A stretch of DNA of 39,061 nucleotides from Planctomycetota bacterium (GTDB lineage Bacteria > Planctomycetota > Planctomycetia > Pirellulales > Pirellulaceae). Made by a program: the position numbers and the translations under genes. The notes beneath the pieces were generated by a model. That model saw only the letters and a program-made list of their open reading frames with translations, made no database searches and was not told where the DNA came from. Positions 1 to 7,893 of this stretch are shown here, piece by piece. The stretch spans positions 1 to 39,061 of the forward strand of contig CAUJKE010000012.1 of NCBI GenBank assembly GCA_963205385.1. The letters are read 5' to 3'. Each line of letters opens with the position of its first letter. Positions within the stretch are counted from its first letter, which is position 1.

Positions 1-60
1 CGCAGCCAGCAAAATGGCCAGCGGCAACACAATCCGGCACAAGCGTTTCTGCATGTTCAT
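1..60 (-). CDS. 5' end of a secreted protein gene (partial)
   Basis: Only the first 20 codons lie in the window; the gene runs off the left edge. Read on the minus strand from an ATG at 58-60, it gives a basic start (MNMQKRLCR) followed by a hydrophobic run (IVLPLAILLAA), which is the shape of a Sec signal peptide. A GGTGAGG Shine-Dalgarno-like sequence lies 3-4 bases upstream of the ATG, which supports this start. It is co-directional with gyrB and begins 370 bp downstream of the gyrB stop. The product cannot be identified from this fragment. Confidence 0.55.
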   Translation of the reverse strand, partial: MNMQKRLCRIVLPLAILLAA

Positions 61-430
61 AATCCTCACCAGTTCGGCGCAGCGCGCAGCCATCGGTCTC
101 CAACTCAACGTTACGTCACAAAAGCGCGCGCCAAGATAGGCGCGAAAGACTTCGCGCGCCGCAACGGCGCGCAGTAGCGAGCATGCCGGAAAAGCCGTTT
201 GTGACGATTCTTCGAGGCAATGTAGCGGTTCTACACCCAAGCTGAGCTGTCACCCCAAGAGCGAGATGACCAGGCAACCGCTGAAGAGCGCGGTGCTGAC
301 GATATTAACGATCGCACGGCCTCCGCCCCGGCGGTCCACTCAACCGGGGTGGCGTTGCGCAGATCAACACCGCTCCCGCTAACCCGCATGTGGCCTACAG
401 CGTAAGGCGCACAGAGTAGCGCCTGCGACT
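61..430. other. Intergenic gap downstream of gyrB
   Basis: No gene is seen in these 370 bp. Two small hairpins are visible: a 7-bp stem with a 4-base loop (140-146 with 151-157), and a 6-bp stem with an 8-base loop (405-410 with 419-424) six bases after the gyrB stop. Neither has a T-tract in the minus direction, so calling either a terminator would be a guess. The leader of the partial secreted gene occupies the left end. Confidence 0.5.
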
Positions 431-2989
431 TTACACATCCAAGTTCCGTACTTCCAGCGCGTGTTTCTCGATGAATTCGCGGCGGGGTTCGACGTGGTCC
501 CCCATCAAGACGCGGAACATTTCATCGGCGGCGCCGGCGTCTTTCATTTGCACTTTGACCAAGGTGCGGTTGGCCGGATCGAGCGTGGTTTCGCGCAATT
601 CTTCGGCGTTCATTTCACCCAGACCCTTAAACCGTGTTAGCTGGAGGCCCTTTTGCCCGGCTTCGCGCACGGCTTGTAATAGCCCGCGGAGATCTTCGAT
701 CCCCTTTTCGTCTTCGCCGCGGCGGAGCACGTAGCGCGATTCCTGGCTACCGGTCCGTTCCTGCGGGATGAGCGCGGAGAGATCGAAGCCCATCGTCGCG
801 AGATCCTTCAGCGCGCCGTTGATCGTCCGGACTTCGTGCAGTTCGGTGATGTGCAAGTGCGTCGGAGGCTGGCCATTGGTTTGGCCGTTGGCGCCGGTTG
901 TTCTGGGTTGGGCGACGTCCGCAGCCGTGTCAGGCGCCGCGCCGGAGTGTACGACATCGACCGCCAACTCGCCGCCGGCTTGTTCTTCCTGATGTTCGAG
1001 GAACGCATCGAGTTCCGGCCGTGAGGAGAACCAATATTCCTTGCCGGAGACGATTACGTGAAACACAGGGAGCCGGCCGGCATCGTCGATGCGCGTGGCG
1101 TGGAGCTTGAGGCTGATGCCGCGGCGTTCGAGCGCTAGCAGTGCTTCTTCCACGGTCGCGAGCGTAGTGCAGAGTTGGCGCATTTCCTCGCCGCCGATCG
1201 TGCGGCCGTCGCGCGGATCGAACATGGCGTCGGCCAGGCCCTTTTCCAAGAGTTGCGCCTTCATCTCCTCTTCGGTCTGCACGTAATACACCTTCTTGCC
1301 CACCCGCACGCGATACAGCGGCGGCTGCGCAACATAGACATGCTCTTCCTTCACGAGCTGATACATCTGCCGATAGAAGAAGCACAACAGCAGGGTGCGA
1401 ATGTGCGAGCCATCGACGTCGGCGTCGGTCATGATGATGATTTTATTGTACCGCCGCTTGGAAATATCCTGATCCTCGCCGATCCCGCAGCCGATCGCCG
1501 CGATAATGCTTTGCACTTCCTCGTTGGCGAGCACTTTATCTTCGCGCGATTTGTAGGCGTTGATGATTTTACCCCGGAGCGGCAAAATCGCCTGAAATTC
1601 GCGCAGGCGGCCCCCTTCGGCGGAACCGCCGGCCGAATCGCCTTCGACCAGGTACAGCTCGCACTTTTCCATTTCCTTGCTACTGCAATCGCGCAGTTTG
1701 CCGGGCAGCGCGCCGCCGCCGAGTGCGTTCTTTCGCGTGCGGAGCGCGTCCTTCGCCTTGCGGGCGGCCTCGCGCGCTTCGGCTGCGAGAAGTCCCTTGC
1801 GAACGATCGTCTTGGCGACTTTGGGATTCTCTTCGAGATACTTGTTGAAATACTCGCCAAACGCCGCGTTGATGATCCCTTCCACTTCCGCGTTGAGCAG
1901 CCGCGTTTTGGTTTGCCCTTGGAACTTGGGTTCGGGAACCTTCACCGAGACGATGACCGTCAACCCTTCGCGGAAGTCTTCGCCGGTGGGGGTGACGTCC
2001 TTGAACAGATCTTCCCGCTTACCGTAGGCGTTGAGCGTGCGAGTGAGCGCGGCGCGAAAGCCGGAGACGTGCGTGCCGCCGTCGGGCGTGTTGACGTTGT
2101 TGACGTAGGAGTTGAGGTTCTCGGTGTATTCGTTGGCGTACTGAAAGGCGATTTCGTAGATGACATCCTCCGACTCGCCGTGGATGTAGATCACGTCCTT
2201 ATGGATCGCCTCGCTGGCCCGGTTGAGATACTCGACGAACTCGATGATCCCGCGCTCGTAGTGGAATTCCTCCCCTTGGCCGGTCCGCTCGTCCTTGAAG
2301 ATGATCCGCACGCCGTTGTTGAGAAACGCGAGCTCGCGGAGCCGCTTGTGGAGTACGTCGTACTGGAACTTGGTGCTGGCGAAAATGGTGGCATCGGGCT
2401 TGAAGGTCACGCGCGTGCCCCGCTTGCTCGTGGCGCCCATGCGGCGCACCGGGCCCTGCGGCACGCCGCGCTCGTACTCTTGCTGGTACATGTGGCCGTT
2501 GCGGCAAATCTGCACCTCGCACCATTGCGAGAGGAAGTTCACCGCCTTGACGCCGATGCCGTGCAAGCCGCCGGAAGTCTTGTAGCTCTTCTTATCGAAC
2601 TTGCCGCCGGCCTTGAGGTTGGTCATGGCAACTTCAAGGGCGGTGATCTCGCGGCCCAGCCGGATGGATTCGTCCTCGTGCCTCTCCACAGGGATGCCGC
2701 GGCCGTCATCCTCGACGGAGACGGAACCGTCGTTATTGATAATTACGGAAACATGCCTGGCATGCCCGGCCATCACTTCGTCGATGCAGTTATCGACCAG
2801 TTCATAAACCAGGTGATGCAAGGCCGCGCCGGTGTGGACGTCCCCCACATACATGCCGGGGCGAAGGCGGACGTGATCGACATCGGACAGATGTTGAATC
2901 GCCTCGGAGCCGTAATCGCCCTCGAGATTCGGCTTGAGATCGGGGTTGGGCGTCGAGGTTGGTTCTTCAGGTAGTTCGGCGTTACTCAT
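431..2989 (-). CDS. gyrB: DNA gyrase subunit B
   Basis: ATPase subunit of gyrase (GyrA2B2), which introduces negative supercoils. The 852 residues show the GHKL ATPase domain first: ELVDNCIDE with the catalytic Glu/Asn around 63-71, DDGRGIP at 94-100, and GLHGIGVKAVN at 141-151. The transducer follows (QTKTRL around 359-363), then the TOPRIM domain with LVEGDSAGGSA at 447-457 and DADVDGSH at 522-529. The C-terminal GyrB tail includes RFKGLGEMN at 786-794. A segment of roughly 200 residues (about 568-780) separates TOPRIM from the tail. The comparable insertion in E. coli-type GyrB explains the length, against about 640 residues in Bacillus. The ATG at 2989 has no obvious Shine-Dalgarno. The gene follows dciA by 79 bp at the end of the dnaA-dnaN-dciA-gyrB series. 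ParE is a theoretical alternative, but context and motifs favour GyrB. Confidence 0.97.
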   Translation of the reverse strand: MSNAELPEEPTSTPNPDLKPNLEGDYGSEAIQHLSDVDHVRLRPGMYVGDVHTGAALHHLVYELVDNCIDEVMAGHARHVSVIINNDGSVSVEDDGRGIPVERHEDESIRLGREITALEVAMTNLKAGGKFDKKSYKTSGGLHGIGVKAVNFLSQWCEVQICRNGHMYQQEYERGVPQGPVRRMGATSKRGTRVTFKPDATIFASTKFQYDVLHKRLRELAFLNNGVRIIFKDERTGQGEEFHYERGIIEFVEYLNRASEAIHKDVIYIHGESEDVIYEIAFQYANEYTENLNSYVNNVNTPDGGTHVSGFRAALTRTLNAYGKREDLFKDVTPTGEDFREGLTVIVSVKVPEPKFQGQTKTRLLNAEVEGIINAAFGEYFNKYLEENPKVAKTIVRKGLLAAEAREAARKAKDALRTRKNALGGGALPGKLRDCSSKEMEKCELYLVEGDSAGGSAEGGRLREFQAILPLRGKIINAYKSREDKVLANEEVQSIIAAIGCGIGEDQDISKRRYNKIIIMTDADVDGSHIRTLLLCFFYRQMYQLVKEEHVYVAQPPLYRVRVGKKVYYVQTEEEMKAQLLEKGLADAMFDPRDGRTIGGEEMRQLCTTLATVEEALLALERRGISLKLHATRIDDAGRLPVFHVIVSGKEYWFSSRPELDAFLEHQEEQAGGELAVDVVHSGAAPDTAADVAQPRTTGANGQTNGQPPTHLHITELHEVRTINGALKDLATMGFDLSALIPQERTGSQESRYVLRRGEDEKGIEDLRGLLQAVREAGQKGLQLTRFKGLGEMNAEELRETTLDPANRTLVKVQMKDAGAADEMFRVLMGDHVEPRREFIEKHALEVRNLDV

Positions 2990-3068
2990 GTATGGTGGCT
3001 GTCTGTGGAATGTTCGCGGCTTGGAGATGGAATCAAGCCATCAGGCCAAATCGTAGCGTGTGTTGCGA

Positions 3069-3428
3069 TTATTGGTTTGCCAGCACTCCCACCTTGAAGC
3101 GCACGTCCTTGAGCTTCTGGTCTACGGCGAGGGCTTGGAGTTTGGTAAGGATTTGTTTCTTTTGAAAGGTCAGTTCTTGGAGCACGGCGCAGTCGCGGAC
3201 GATCACTTCCAGCACTCCCCGCTTGATGTTGCCGGCGCGGGTGTCGGCCGCGAGCGTTTCCCCCACCGCCGCGCGCCAGGCGTCGTCCAAGGCGCTGGTC
3301 GCTAACACTCGCCCGTAGCCGCGCTTGCTGAGCAAGCTCGACATCACATTGCCGACATGCTGCGGCACGCGAATCCGCGGCCGCCGCTGGTTCACCAGGT
3401 GCTCCATCGAGTCGAGATCATCAGTCAT
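3069..3428 (-). CDS. dciA: DUF721 / DciA-family helicase-loading protein
   Basis: A 119-residue protein with the DUF721 pattern: an N-terminal helical segment (VPQHVGNVMSSLLSKRGYGR), then the conserved W-x-x-A-V-G core (DDAWRAAVGETLAADTRA), then beta strands (GVLEVIVRDCAVLQELTFQKKQIL). DciA proteins are the ancestral operators of the replicative helicase DnaB in bacteria that lack DnaC or DnaI; this is established for the family. The gene sits between dnaN and gyrB, 36 bp after dnaN, where many bacteria carry recF followed by a DUF721 gene. Its place in a replication cluster strengthens the call. The ATG at 3428 has no strong Shine-Dalgarno, but the conserved core begins soon after it, so the start is reasonable. 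Confidence 0.8.
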   Translation of the reverse strand: MTDDLDSMEHLVNQRRPRIRVPQHVGNVMSSLLSKRGYGRVLATSALDDAWRAAVGETLAADTRAGNIKRGVLEVIVRDCAVLQELTFQKKQILTKLQALAVDQKLKDVRFKVGVLANQ

Positions 3429-3464
3429 GGATAAATGATTTCTGGTAAGCGGCGACCCGGAGAC

Positions 3465-4577
3465 TTAATCGCGTGACAGCGGCATGACGACGTAGTTGTA
3501 GCCATCGGCGGTCGAGAGCAGCACGGGACCGTCGCCGTCGCCGAATTCAAACGTGAAGATCTTTTCAGGATCGAGCACCTTGCAAAACTCGGCGACAAAG
3601 CGGTTATCGAGCGTGACCCTCACTTCGGCTCCTTCGTAGGGCACAGGCAGTTCCACGCGAGCCTGACCCACCTCGGCGGTGAGCGCGACGAGCTCGAGCG
3701 AACCGTTGCCGAACGTGAAGTCGATGCCGCGGCTATCGTCGCTGGTGACAATCGCCGCTTGCCGCAGCGCCGAGAAAAACGGCCCCACGTTGAAATCGAC
3801 CTTGGCCGCATCGGTGCGGTTGGGGAGCACATCGCGCCACCGCGGGTAACGCCCTTCCACCAGGCGCGAGTAGATCGTCGCTCGCGGCGTTTGAATGAGG
3901 ATGTCGTTGGGTCGCGCCGCGATTTGCACTTCGGCGTCGCCGTCGGTGAGGATCCGCTCCAAGAGCGCCATCGAACGTGTCGGCACGATCGTCGTCCCGT
4001 CACCGCTGAGATGTCCGCCGACGCTCTTCGCGGGGCCTTCCATTTTGGCCAGCCGTCGCCCGTCCGTGCCGACGGCGATGATCTTGTCCTCATGAAACTC
4101 CAGGAGCACGCCCCCCAGTGCGTAGCGGCTGCTTTCGACATCGGTTGCGAAGATCGTCCGGCGAATCAACTCTTTCAGCAAGCGCGCGGGAATTTCGTGA
4201 TACTTTTCTTCGTTAAACGTGGCGACAGTTGGGAATTCGTCCGGATTTTCCGCGTTGAGCTTGAACTCGCTGCGATCTCCTTTGACAATCGTGCCGCGGT
4301 CGGTCGTCTCGATGCGCAGCTTGTCGTCGCTCGATTCGCGGAGAATCGAGCCGAACCTTCCCACGGGAAGCACCACGCTCCCCCCTTGGGCGATCTCAAG
4401 CCCCGCGACTGACAGGCGGATGCCGACTTCCTGATCGGTCGCCATCAAAATGCCGCCGGCGTCGGTCACGTCGAGCTTGACGTTTTGCAGGATCGCCTTG
4501 GGACTGCGGTTGGGCGCCACCGTGGCCGCGGCTTGAAAGGCCGGCAAGAACTGCTCGCGATCGCAGGTGATCTTCAT
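3465..4577 (-). CDS. dnaN: DNA polymerase III subunit beta (sliding clamp)
   Basis: The beta clamp encircles DNA and tethers DNA polymerase III and many partner proteins. The 370-residue length and the three-domain layout fit the family. The first domain starts MKITCDREQFL and includes AILQNVKLDV and the GSVVLPVGRFGSILRES segment. The middle domain has FATDVESSRYALGGVLLEF and the VGTDGRRLAK motif. The third ends with YNYVVMPLSRD, a typical clamp C-terminus (VMPxR/K). GAGGAAGAGAG lies 7 bases before the ATG at 4577. The gene lies 277 bp downstream of dnaA and 36 bp upstream of dciA, the conserved dnaA-dnaN order. Confidence 0.97.
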   Translation of the reverse strand: MKITCDREQFLPAFQAAATVAPNRSPKAILQNVKLDVTDAGGILMATDQEVGIRLSVAGLEIAQGGSVVLPVGRFGSILRESSDDKLRIETTDRGTIVKGDRSEFKLNAENPDEFPTVATFNEEKYHEIPARLLKELIRRTIFATDVESSRYALGGVLLEFHEDKIIAVGTDGRRLAKMEGPAKSVGGHLSGDGTTIVPTRSMALLERILTDGDAEVQIAARPNDILIQTPRATIYSRLVEGRYPRWRDVLPNRTDAAKVDFNVGPFFSALRQAAIVTSDDSRGIDFTFGNGSLELVALTAEVGQARVELPVPYEGAEVRVTLDNRFVAEFCKVLDPEKIFTFEFGDGDGPVLLSTADGYNYVVMPLSRD

Positions 4578-4854
4578 CGGCTGACTCTCTTCCTCTTAGT
4601 ATGTTTCTTGTAGGTAGCAGTAAGAATGCGTGAGCGAGAAGTGTTAGCAACGGCCGGCAGCCGACGGATAAGTCGTGTCAGCGGCGGCGGTTAGCGAGGT
4701 TTCGTAAGCGATCAATGGGGGTGGAAAACATGTTGGTTCGACGTTGGCGTGGCGTTGAGCGAATGTTGTGCGTGTCGCTAGTTCGCGGCGAATTGACGTG
4801 AATGTTGAAATTCATCCGTTTCGTGAACAACCGGCGACAATGGGCGAACAGGTT
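4578..4854. other. dnaA-dnaN intergenic region
   Basis: This 277-bp spacer holds the dnaN leader. In many bacteria oriC lies here or upstream of dnaA. I searched for TTATCCACA-like boxes on both strands and found only one poor match (GTTTTCCAC on the minus strand near 4727-4735). No AT-rich repeat array is visible. An origin therefore cannot be supported from the sequence alone. Confidence 0.4.
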
Positions 4855-5946
4855 TTACACGTGATGTTCTAAACGCTGGCGTAAGGTCTCGTACTGTTTC
4901 TGGAATTCATGTTCGGCGGCGAGCCGCGTGGTAGTCTTCTGGCAAGCGTGCATGACGGTCGTATGGTCGCGGTGGCCGAGCTGCCGGCCAATCTCTTGAT
5001 AACTGAGGCCCAACAGCTCGCGCATCAAGAGCATCGCCATGCCGCGGGCGGTGGTGAGTGATTGACGCCGCGACGGGCCTTTGAGGTCAGCCATTTTCAC
5101 GCGCAATTCCTTCGCTACGGCGGCGATGATCTCGCGCGGGGTGATGTTATTCGCCGTCGCATGGCCAACGAGCGCTGCGGCGACCATCGCTTCATCGAGC
5201 GGGCGACGCTGCACGCTGGCCGTGTGCAATAACTGCGCGAGCAGCGCGAACAGTTGCGATGGCGGCCCGCTCACGGCGTCCGCGAGTTGCGCCACACACA
5301 CCGCGGGGACGGATTGTTGTTGATTCGCGAGATACTGCGCGATCATTTCCTGCCGTGTGCTCGGCTCCGGCCAGACGAGTCCAACGGCTAAGCCCCCAGC
5401 GAGCCGGCTGGCGAGATCGGCCGTGAGCTCGTTTGCCGGCGGCGCGGCGCGTAACGTGATGATCGTGCGCGTCCCCTGTTCGGCCATCAGGTCGAGCATG
5501 CGGCGGAGTTCTGCTTGCGCGGGAATCTTGTTTGCCAGGTGATGCACGTCGTCGAGCACCACGAGTGAAGTCGCGGTAAAACGCTCGCGAAAGTCTTCCA
5601 AACCGGACGTCTCGAGCGCGGTCGCGTAGGCACGCGCGAAGTCCGCCGCGGTCATGAACAACGGTGGCTTGCTGGCGGCGTGCTCGGTTTGCCACTGCTG
5701 GGCCAGCGCCAGCGCGAGCATCGTTTTGCCGGCGCCGGTCGGTCCATAAATCACCAGCGGCTGGAGCCAGGCATCATGCTCTTGAAGCGCGGTGGGGAGC
5801 GTGCGGACGACGGCGTTTTCATCGCCGGCGATGAACGCGCGCAGCGGCAGCGCTGCCGTGCTGTGACGCGCGGCGCTGATGCGGGGCGAGAAGTTGAACT
5901 CCATCCCACGCGGACCTAGCGGAATCGAAAACGTGCCGCTAACCAA
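4855..5946 (-). CDS. dnaA: Chromosomal replication initiator DnaA, domain I-less form
   Basis: Initiator ATPase that binds and opens the origin. Only about 35 residues precede the AAA+ domain, so domains I and II of classical DnaA (about 450 residues) are absent. Walker A is GPTGAGKT (68-75) and Walker B is LVVLDD (128-133). The SRL...GLAVGLVWPEPSTR stretch matches the box VII region. The usual LEGAL sensor-2 helix reads GPPSQLFALL (227-236), without the expected Arg. Domain IV is well conserved: RGMAMLLMRELLGLSYQEIG and the signature GHRDHTTVMHA (324-334). I chose the TTG at 5946 because AAGGGAG sits 5 bases upstream. A TTG at 5970 is an upstream option with no nearby Shine-Dalgarno, and the first ATG is at 5904. 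Hda/DnaA-like regulators lack domain IV, so this is DnaA proper. Confidence 0.9.
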   Translation of the reverse strand: MVSGTFSIPLGPRGMEFNFSPRISAARHSTAALPLRAFIAGDENAVVRTLPTALQEHDAWLQPLVIYGPTGAGKTMLALALAQQWQTEHAASKPPLFMTAADFARAYATALETSGLEDFRERFTATSLVVLDDVHHLANKIPAQAELRRMLDLMAEQGTRTIITLRAAPPANELTADLASRLAGGLAVGLVWPEPSTRQEMIAQYLANQQQSVPAVCVAQLADAVSGPPSQLFALLAQLLHTASVQRRPLDEAMVAAALVGHATANNITPREIIAAVAKELRVKMADLKGPSRRQSLTTARGMAMLLMRELLGLSYQEIGRQLGHRDHTTVMHACQKTTTRLAAEHEFQKQYETLRQRLEHHV

Positions 5947-5982
5947 CGAGACTCCCTTCGATAACGACAATGCGAGGTCGCA

Positions 5983-5999
5983 GGCAGTCTCCGACTGCC
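5983..5999 (-). promoter_or_regulatory. Hairpin in the dnaA leader
   Basis: A perfect 7-bp inverted repeat with a 3-base loop (5983-5989 with 5993-5999) lies about 37 bases upstream of the chosen dnaA start. If transcribed it would fold just ahead of the ribosome binding site. No T-tract follows, so it does not look like an intrinsic terminator. A regulatory role is inference only. Confidence 0.3.
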
Positions 6000-6093
6000 G
6001 ATCGCGGAGCTGCGCCGGGCGCGCTGCTCCCGAGCTCTGGTTGGTGAACGACGCACCGGAGGATGCCTGCTACTTAGGCTCCAATTGTACCGC

Positions 6094-7305
6094 TTATCGG
6101 CCGTCCTGACGAGGTGGAGCAGGCGAATTTCGGCGGTTTTGGCGTGCGCGCAAGTCTTTGACAACACGTAAGATACGGCGAGTCGCCTCCTCGGCTTCCC
6201 CGACCGTGTTCAAAGCTCCAAAACTGAACCGTAGCGAACCCGAAATTACCGCCTGCGGCAGCCCCATCGCCATGAGCACCGCGGACGGTTCGCTCGACCC
6301 GCTCGCACACGCTGACCCGGTCGCGCAGGCTACCCCGGCCATGTCGAGGGCGAGGAGCAACTCTTGCCGATCCAGCCCCAAAAAGGCCAGATTCGACGTG
6401 TTGGGGAGCCGCGGAGCGAACTGGCCGTTGATGACGAGTTGGTCGCCGAGGGCCGCGCGGAGCAGTGTTTCGAACCGATCGCGCATCAGCCGCAATTGCG
6501 TCTGGCGCGCGGCCGTATGTCCCACGGCATGCGCCAGCGCCGCTTGAAAACCGAGCGCCAGCGCCACCGATTCGGTCCCCGGGCGGAGTCCCTCCTGTTG
6601 GAAACCGCCGAACAGGATCGGGGCGAGCGGGAAGTGGCTTTCGCCGCGGATGAGCAGTGCGCCGATGCCGAGCGGGCCGTGGAACTTGTGCGGGGCGATG
6701 GTCAACGCGGCCACGCCGAGCGCTGCGAGATCAAGATCGAGCTTGCCGATCGCCTGTACGGCGTCTGTCGCCAGCGCAGCGCCGTAGCGCTGGCACAGTT
6801 GGGCCAGTTCGGACAACGGCTGCACGACGCCGGTCTCGTTGTTGGCCAGCATGACGCAGACGAGACTCGACGGCGGCGAGTGCGCGAGCAGTGCGGCGGC
6901 CTGGTCCAGATCGATGACGCCGATGGAGGTGACCTGCAGATAATCGACCTGCACACCGCGCGTGGAGAGATACCGGGCGACGCCTATCACGCTGGGATGC
7001 TCGATCCGCGAAACGATCAACCGCGCCGGCGGCGACTGCAAATAGCCGCGCAACAGGAGGTTATTCGCTTCCGTGCCGCCGCTGGTGAAGATCAAGCGAT
7101 CGGCGGCCATTCCGCTGGTCTTTGCGCCCAACAGTGCGAGGATGGACTCGCGCGCCTCTTGCAAAACCCGCCGCGCCCGCTGTCCCGCTTGATGCTGACT
7201 CGCCGGATTGACATACCCGGCCGCCAGCGCGGCGTGCAGCGCCCCGGCCACCTGCGGCATGAGCGGCGTGGTGCTGTTGTTATCGAGATAAATCGCGTCG
7301 GTCAT
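6094..7305 (-). CDS. Cysteine desulfurase (NifS/IscS family)
   Basis: PLP enzyme that takes sulfur from L-cysteine as a persulfide for Fe-S clusters, tRNA thiolation or cofactors. It has 403 residues, normal for the family. Visible motifs: the N-terminal IYLDNNSTTP, FTSGGTEANN (73-82), EHPSV with the PLP-stacking His103, ANNETG (154-159), the PLP-binding Lys207 in APHKFHGP, and the catalytic loop ATGSACASGSSEPS with Cys333. The ATG at 7305 puts IYLDNN at the usual distance from the N-terminus. A TTG nine bases upstream would add three residues. The gene is co-directional with dnaA, 147 bp upstream of the chosen dnaA start. No iscU, sufBCD or rrf2-type partner is nearby, so the sulfur acceptor is unknown. 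The IscS/NifS type is clear, but which of the two is not. Confidence 0.93.
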   Translation of the reverse strand: MTDAIYLDNNSTTPLMPQVAGALHAALAAGYVNPASQHQAGQRARRVLQEARESILALLGAKTSGMAADRLIFTSGGTEANNLLLRGYLQSPPARLIVSRIEHPSVIGVARYLSTRGVQVDYLQVTSIGVIDLDQAAALLAHSPPSSLVCVMLANNETGVVQPLSELAQLCQRYGAALATDAVQAIGKLDLDLAALGVAALTIAPHKFHGPLGIGALLIRGESHFPLAPILFGGFQQEGLRPGTESVALALGFQAALAHAVGHTAARQTQLRLMRDRFETLLRAALGDQLVINGQFAPRLPNTSNLAFLGLDRQELLLALDMAGVACATGSACASGSSEPSAVLMAMGLPQAVISGSLRFSFGALNTVGEAEEATRRILRVVKDLRARQNRRNSPAPPRQDGR

Positions 7306-7617
7306 GTGTGGCAAGGTGCGTGCGGCGGACAGCCGGCCGGAAAGATTGCAGGCAGATGCTCATCTGATTCTAGTCCCAGTGGTCGCGGTTCGACACACCA
7401 GATGGAAACCCGCGAGGGAAACCCACGTCAAACCCAAACGTCGCGGCTCTGGGCACCGCGGTTCCACGCTCGTATTGCTATTGCCGCGAACGGATTTAGA
7501 ATTCAGCGCAGTTGCTGAGGTTCGGCGTATGGGATGACAAGGCGGGACCACTTGATGGACTCCTGGCATGACTTCTTCCACGGTTAACCTTCCACGGTTA
7601 ACACAGAACACATCCGC
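7306..7617. other. Divergent gap between cysteine desulfurase and DUF2442 gene
   Basis: This stretch of about 310 bp must hold the promoters of the two divergent genes. Apart from a 14-bp tandem duplication near its right end (listed separately), no convincing gene is seen. In particular there is no DUF4160 reading frame, the usual partner of DUF2442. Confidence 0.4.
7575..7602. repeat. Perfect 14-bp tandem duplication before the DUF2442 gene
   Basis: Two exact adjacent copies of CTTCCACGGTTAAC (7575-7588 and 7589-7602) end 15 bases before the proposed GTG start at 7618. Each copy contains the palindrome GTTAAC. Directly repeated sites in this position could be a paired operator, or a recent slippage duplication. 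The sequence does not decide between them. Confidence 0.6.
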
Positions 7618-7887
7618 GTGCAGACGCTCACCGTGACAGATAACTACGTCACGGCGGAACTCTCGGATGGTCGCACAATTGCCGTTCCGCTCTCTTGGTA
7701 CCCTCGCCTGTGTCATGGGACAGCCGAGGAGCGGCGGGATTGGCGGCTCATCGGCAGTGGCCGTGGAATTCACTGGCCACAGTTAGACGAGGACATCAGC
7801 GTCGAGAATCTCCTCTTCGGCAAACCATCTTCCGAGAGCCAGGCCTCGCTCAAACAATGGCTCGACAAACGGGCGGCGGGCGGATAA
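7618..7887 (+). CDS. DUF2442 domain-containing protein
   Basis: An 89-residue protein with the DUF2442 pattern: an N-terminal strand pair (LTVTDNYVTAELSDGRTIAVPLSWYPRL), then WRLIGSGRGIHWPQLDEDISVENLL. DUF2442 proteins are small and are often encoded beside DUF4160 proteins in a toxin-antitoxin-like arrangement. Their molecular role is not settled. No DUF4160 gene is seen here, so this copy stands alone. The GTG at 7618 starts just before the conserved strand; no strong Shine-Dalgarno is seen. The gene ends 6 bp from the convergent membrane-protein gene. Confidence 0.75.
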   Translation: MQTLTVTDNYVTAELSDGRTIAVPLSWYPRLCHGTAEERRDWRLIGSGRGIHWPQLDEDISVENLLFGKPSSESQASLKQWLDKRAAGG

Positions 7888-7893
7888 CGCTGG

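Noticed and set aside
405-424. Short hairpin just after gyrB as terminator
   Set aside because: Only 6 bp and no T-tract in the direction of transcription.
1175-2974. 599-residue open frame on the plus strand
   Set aside because: Fully antisense to gyrB, whose protein is unmistakable; long antisense frames are expected in this GC-rich DNA.
6364-7518. 384-residue open frame on the plus strand
   Set aside because: Mostly antisense to the cysteine desulfurase, with no recognisable motif.
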